Both the position numbers and the translations under genes were made by a program. A DNA stretch of 8,234 nt from Pseudomonadota bacterium (GTDB lineage Bacteria > Desulfobacterota > Syntrophia > Syntrophales > JADFWA01), in contig JAUWQS010000058.1 of the NCBI GenBank assembly GCA_030610915.1, forward strand, positions 1-8,234, read 5' to 3'. Under the pieces are notes generated by a model. It searched no databases. It saw only the letters and a list, made by a program, of their open reading frames with translations, and was not told the origin of the DNA. Numbering within the stretch: the first letter of the stretch is position 1; every line of letters starts with the position of its first letter. Below are positions 5,597-8,234 of the stretch, piece by piece.

Positions 5597-7795
5597 TCAT
5601 CCTGGTTCCATTGACGCTTTCCCTACTTTCCCCAGCCCCTTTAAATAAAAGACCACCATCCACGTCCTGTCATCATGATCGTCGGAACAGGTAAATTCGA
5701 GTCCCCAGCACTGTCTATGATAATTAAGTCCATACTCCCTTTCCATATATACATCGTCCAGTTGGTTTTTTCTTAGAACATACATTAGATCAACGGAATC
5801 GGTAACCACAGCTTTCAGGAAGATATTTGTTTCCTCTAACATGTGCTGTGTATATCTGTACTCCAATCGGACAGAGTCCCCCCGCCAATCACTGAGACGG
5901 AGATCAAAATTGGTCTCTTCCCAGTCACCGGAGTTAACATTATAACCGGCATCAGTATCAAAAGAAATATACCGGAAGGGATTGAATTCAAGCTCCATAT
6001 CCACATTGCCAAAGGGTCTTTTTTTTGGACCGCTGCGTCTTGCCTCCTTAATATCATATGTCTGGCTTAGCTTGATGCGGAGGAACTCCCTGTAACTTAT
6101 ACCTCCGCCATTTTCCTTCAATCTGGCCACGAAGGTATTGAGCAGAGAATAGGTCAGGCTGTTTTCTTCCTCCATCCTTTCCACGAAGTCGGGCTGATCC
6201 TCCTGGTATATATAAGGAATATAAGTATAGGTCAATTCCGGCTTAATTTCATGTTGTATCTTATCGACAGTCTCACCGCCTATATCAAAAACCCTGTGAA
6301 CCCTTGTGGAAAGCTCTGCTCCGATATCGAATATATCACGGTTGCCGTGCTCTTCTTTCGTTGGCTCCTTGAATCCGCCGGCATCCCACATGGTTTCTCT
6401 AACACCTATTTCCGGGGTGAACTGGAGATAATCGCCAAGATTCAGCGGCAAGGAAAATTTAGGGTAGAGGTCGTAAAGAGATCCTTTGTCTCCTTCTGTT
6501 CTGTGATAATTGGCTATCAAAGAGTCCAGCTCAAAATTCAGCGGAGTGCCAAAAACAGGGCGCTGAAGGCCGGTAAAGGTTATCTCGGGATATCTCTGGA
6601 GGGTTGAATCATTGTCATAACTTTCAAAATTATCGGTGTACTGAACAAGCGCCGTAAGATTAAATAATTCCCATTCCTTGACCAGACGGGCAGTGGAATC
6701 CAGCGACTCGAGAGATTCATCGGCGAGAAAAGAAATCTTACTGAACCTGGAGTCCTTCTTCCTTGAGTAATTCTTCAAATAATAGTTGTGATCAGAAAAA
6801 TCTTTAAAATACCAGTTATCGGAAACCTTTGCCAAATCAGTTCTGAAGTAAAAACCTGGGCTGAATGTGGTCTCATGATTCAGATAAAATGACCATCTCT
6901 TACGGCTGTCCTGCCAGTCACGGCTTAAACCATCCTCCTCGGTTTCAGTTATCTCTTTGATATCATTGAGATAATCAGCATAAAATGTGCCAAAAGAATC
7001 CTCATTTATAATATATCTGAACTCCATCCCTTCTTTAAATCCCCTCTTGTCCATATAACGCTGATAAAACGTGGCATCGGTATTCTCTGAAATCGCCCAG
7101 TAGAATGGTACCTCTATATCACAGCCATGTTTGTCTCGTGAGTTGGAAATCCGGGGTGGAAGAAGGCCCGACTGCCGTGTCGTCTTTGCGGGGAATACCA
7201 TATACGGCAGATACAAAAGAGGAAAATTCTTCACCTGAAAGGTTCCATGTTTTAATATGCCATAACCGTCGATGGTTACATCGAGCTCTCTGCCGGTAAA
7301 TCTCCAGGCAGGCAGGTCATTGTCACAGGTGGTTGCCGTGATATTTTTAAGATGATAGGTGGCTTCTCCGCTCTTCTCAATCTCCTCTCCATTTATAAAG
7401 AAGTGGTTTTTGGCAAAAAAAAGCTTTCCTTTGTAAACAATACCAGTTTTTGAGATGACATTAAATTTAACCCTCTCTCCACTTAGTGTATCATCATCAC
7501 TTTTGATAAACACATCTCCTTCCGCCCTGGCGTTACCTGTAGTTTTATTCAAGGCAACGCGGTCTGCCTTCAAAAAACCACCGGTAAAAGTGATGACAAC
7601 ATTCCCTTTTGCGCTGTATGTATCTGTATCTCTCTCATAAGCCACACTGTCCGCCTCTATATTTATCGGTCCTTTGGCAATCTTCCTTTCAGCAGCAAGG
7701 GATAGATTAATCTGAAAGAAAGAAAACACGAGGAAAAACGGTATCAGCTCAATAAACAGGGGAACTATATTTCTAAAATGTTTGGTTCGATCCAT
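5597..7795 (-). CDS. lptD: LPS-assembly outer-membrane protein LptD (OstA/Imp)
   Basis: The product (732 residues from this ATG; E. coli LptD has 784) inserts lipopolysaccharide into the outer leaflet of the outer membrane together with LptE. After a signal peptide cut near LSLAA (about 31-35), an OstA/LptA-like jellyroll domain runs from about 43 to 150 (INIEADSV, YSAKGNVVIT, ARAEGDVFI). The barrel begins with LPYMVFPAKTTRQSGLLPP and ends near the C-terminus. Cys157 (ATTCDNDLPAW) lies where E. coli has Cys173, and Cys696 (QCWGLEF) matches the C-terminal CC pair, so one long-range disulfide is likely; Cys703 and Cys225 are extra. I prefer ATG 7795 to the GTG two codons upstream because AAGGG is 5 nt before the ATG and would be directly against the GTG. 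Residues 1 to about 19 are encoded by a mobile-element end. No other plausible start lies downstream in the signal peptide. Confidence 0.92.
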   Translation of the reverse strand: MDRTKHFRNIVPLFIELIPFFLVFSFFQINLSLAAERKIAKGPINIEADSVAYERDTDTYSAKGNVVITFTGGFLKADRVALNKTTGNARAEGDVFIKSDDDTLSGERVKFNVISKTGIVYKGKLFFAKNHFFINGEEIEKSGEATYHLKNITATTCDNDLPAWRFTGRELDVTIDGYGILKHGTFQVKNFPLLYLPYMVFPAKTTRQSGLLPPRISNSRDKHGCDIEVPFYWAISENTDATFYQRYMDKRGFKEGMEFRYIINEDSFGTFYADYLNDIKEITETEEDGLSRDWQDSRKRWSFYLNHETTFSPGFYFRTDLAKVSDNWYFKDFSDHNYYLKNYSRKKDSRFSKISFLADESLESLDSTARLVKEWELFNLTALVQYTDNFESYDNDSTLQRYPEITFTGLQRPVFGTPLNFELDSLIANYHRTEGDKGSLYDLYPKFSLPLNLGDYLQFTPEIGVRETMWDAGGFKEPTKEEHGNRDIFDIGAELSTRVHRVFDIGGETVDKIQHEIKPELTYTYIPYIYQEDQPDFVERMEEENSLTYSLLNTFVARLKENGGGISYREFLRIKLSQTYDIKEARRSGPKKRPFGNVDMELEFNPFRYISFDTDAGYNVNSGDWEETNFDLRLSDWRGDSVRLEYRYTQHMLEETNIFLKAVVTDSVDLMYVLRKNQLDDVYMEREYGLNYHRQCWGLEFTCSDDHDDRTWMVVFYLKGLGKVGKASMEPG

Positions 7796-7941
7796 GATCA
7801 CCCTTACATACTGAGCGTTGAAATTAGAAAATAGAAATTGGAAATTTGGCCCTCAGGCTTTTGTACTGTCAACACGTAAATTCGGTTCATCTTTCCCAAA
7901 TTTCTAATTTCCAATTTCAAGTTTCAAGCCGTGAACGGCTA
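7741..7941. mobile_element. Truncated MITE (copy C) forming the 5' end of lptD
   Basis: The left terminus 7741-7762 matches the 22-bp copy-A terminus at 21 of 22 positions (one T to C). The sequence then follows the reverse complement of copy A: GAAATTAGAAAAT tracts, TTTTGTACTGTCAACACG, CCCAAATTTC and CAAGCCGTGAACGGCTA. Homology stops near 7941 and the distal terminus is missing. About 25 bp between TGACAG and AGTACAAAAG, present in copies A and B, are also absent. Bases 7741-7795 are translated as the lptD N-terminus, and 7796-7941 lie directly upstream of that gene. Any lptD promoter within 150 bp of the start must therefore lie in element sequence. No target duplication can be checked because one end is lost. 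Confidence 0.85.
7801..7805 (-). promoter_or_regulatory. Element-borne ribosome-binding site of lptD
   Basis: AAGGG on the minus strand lies 5 nt before ATG 7795 and decides the start. It sits inside MITE copy C, in a short stretch (TATGTAAGGGTGAT) that copies A and B lack at this position but carry near their opposite end as TATGTAAGAGTGAT or TATGTAAAAGTGAT. Confidence 0.6.
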
Positions 7942-7962
7942 CCGTCAGGGTAAGAAAAGTCT

Positions 7963-8233
7963 GTGTCAGTTCAATAAATAGGGGATTATATTTTTAAAGT
8001 GTTGGTCTTGATCCACAGTAAGCGTTTACTGAATATTGAAATTAGAAAATGGAAATTGGAAACTCGGCCTTCATTCTTTTGTACGATTCGACTGACCTCA
8101 CGCCGAAGCCTGTCAACTCGTAAATTCGTTTCATCTCTCCCAAATTTCTAATTTCCAATTTCAAGCCGTGAATGGCTAAGATTCACAATCACTTTTACAT
8201 ACCGGAGTTTGCCCCTATTTATTGAGCTATTAC
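7963..8233. mobile_element. Near-complete 271-bp MITE (copy B), opposite orientation to copy A
   Basis: The left terminus (7963-7984) differs from copy A's at two bases (GTGTCAGTTC). The right terminus (8212-8233) keeps CCCCTATTTATTGAGCT and diverges only in the last five bases. Between them the sequence follows the reverse complement of copy A closely, including CACGCCGAAG, TGTCAACTCGTAAATTCG, CATCTCTCCCAAATTTC and GGCTAAGATTCACAATCAC. It lies 21 bp from the truncated end of copy C in the same orientation, making a tandem pair upstream of lptD. The right flank falls outside the window, so a target duplication cannot be tested. No reading frame encodes a transposase. Confidence 0.87.
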
Positions 8234-8234
8234 A

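Noticed and set aside
7799..7801. GTG start codon for lptD at 7801
   Set aside because: The AAGGG motif abuts this GTG, leaving no spacer, whereas it is properly spaced for the ATG at 7795.
7867..7872. Consensus -35 TTGACA upstream of lptD on the minus strand
   Set aside because: No acceptable -10 box lies 16-18 bp downstream (CCAAAT at 17 bp). The hexamer is also conserved in copy A, far from any gene start, so I do not call a promoter.

Overview
This window looks like chromosome from a Gram-negative bacterium with a lipopolysaccharide outer membrane. It carries an LptD outer-membrane assembly protein, an NlpD-type LysM/LytM lipoprotein, an acyl-CoA dehydrogenase of the isovaleryl-CoA-dehydrogenase type, and a ThiI/MnmA-like PP-loop enzyme of a kind I associate mainly with Desulfobacterota (former Deltaproteobacteria). 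That assignment is an inference from gene types, moderate GC content and the style of the intergenic repeats; there is no rRNA or other marker gene here.

Layout: bases 1-60 are the 3' end of a membrane-protein gene on the plus strand, followed 19 nt later by the NlpD-like gene (80-838). From 839 to 1827 there is no convincing gene. This stretch is packed with repeats: a 264-bp MITE with perfect 22-bp terminal inverted repeats and a 9-bp target duplication, a second element with the same termini but a different interior, a large hairpin, and degenerate repeat remains. From 1828 to 7795 four genes lie on the minus strand. In transcription order they are lptD, acyl-CoA dehydrogenase, a secreted LysM protein of unknown function, and the PP-loop tRNA-thiolation-like enzyme; the last two overlap by ATGA. 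Bases 7796-8234 hold two more copies of the 264-bp element family in tandem.

The most notable observation is that the 5' end of lptD is made from one of these elements. The ribosome-binding site, the start codon and about the first 19 codons, up to the first part of the signal peptide's hydrophobic core, lie inside a truncated MITE copy (7741-7941). The terminal inverted repeat is translated in frame as PLFIELIP. LptD is normally essential in LPS-bearing bacteria, so the mobile element appears to have been domesticated as the translation-initiation and signal-peptide module of an essential gene. The same termini also read outward as PLFIELI in the intact copies, so this family can donate such N-termini elsewhere.

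The genes share an envelope theme (LptD, LysM/LytM lipoprotein, LysM secreted protein), while the dehydrogenase and the tRNA-type enzyme are unrelated to it. I see no CRISPR, tRNA, rRNA, phage genes or transposase in the window, so the MITEs must have been moved by a transposase encoded elsewhere.
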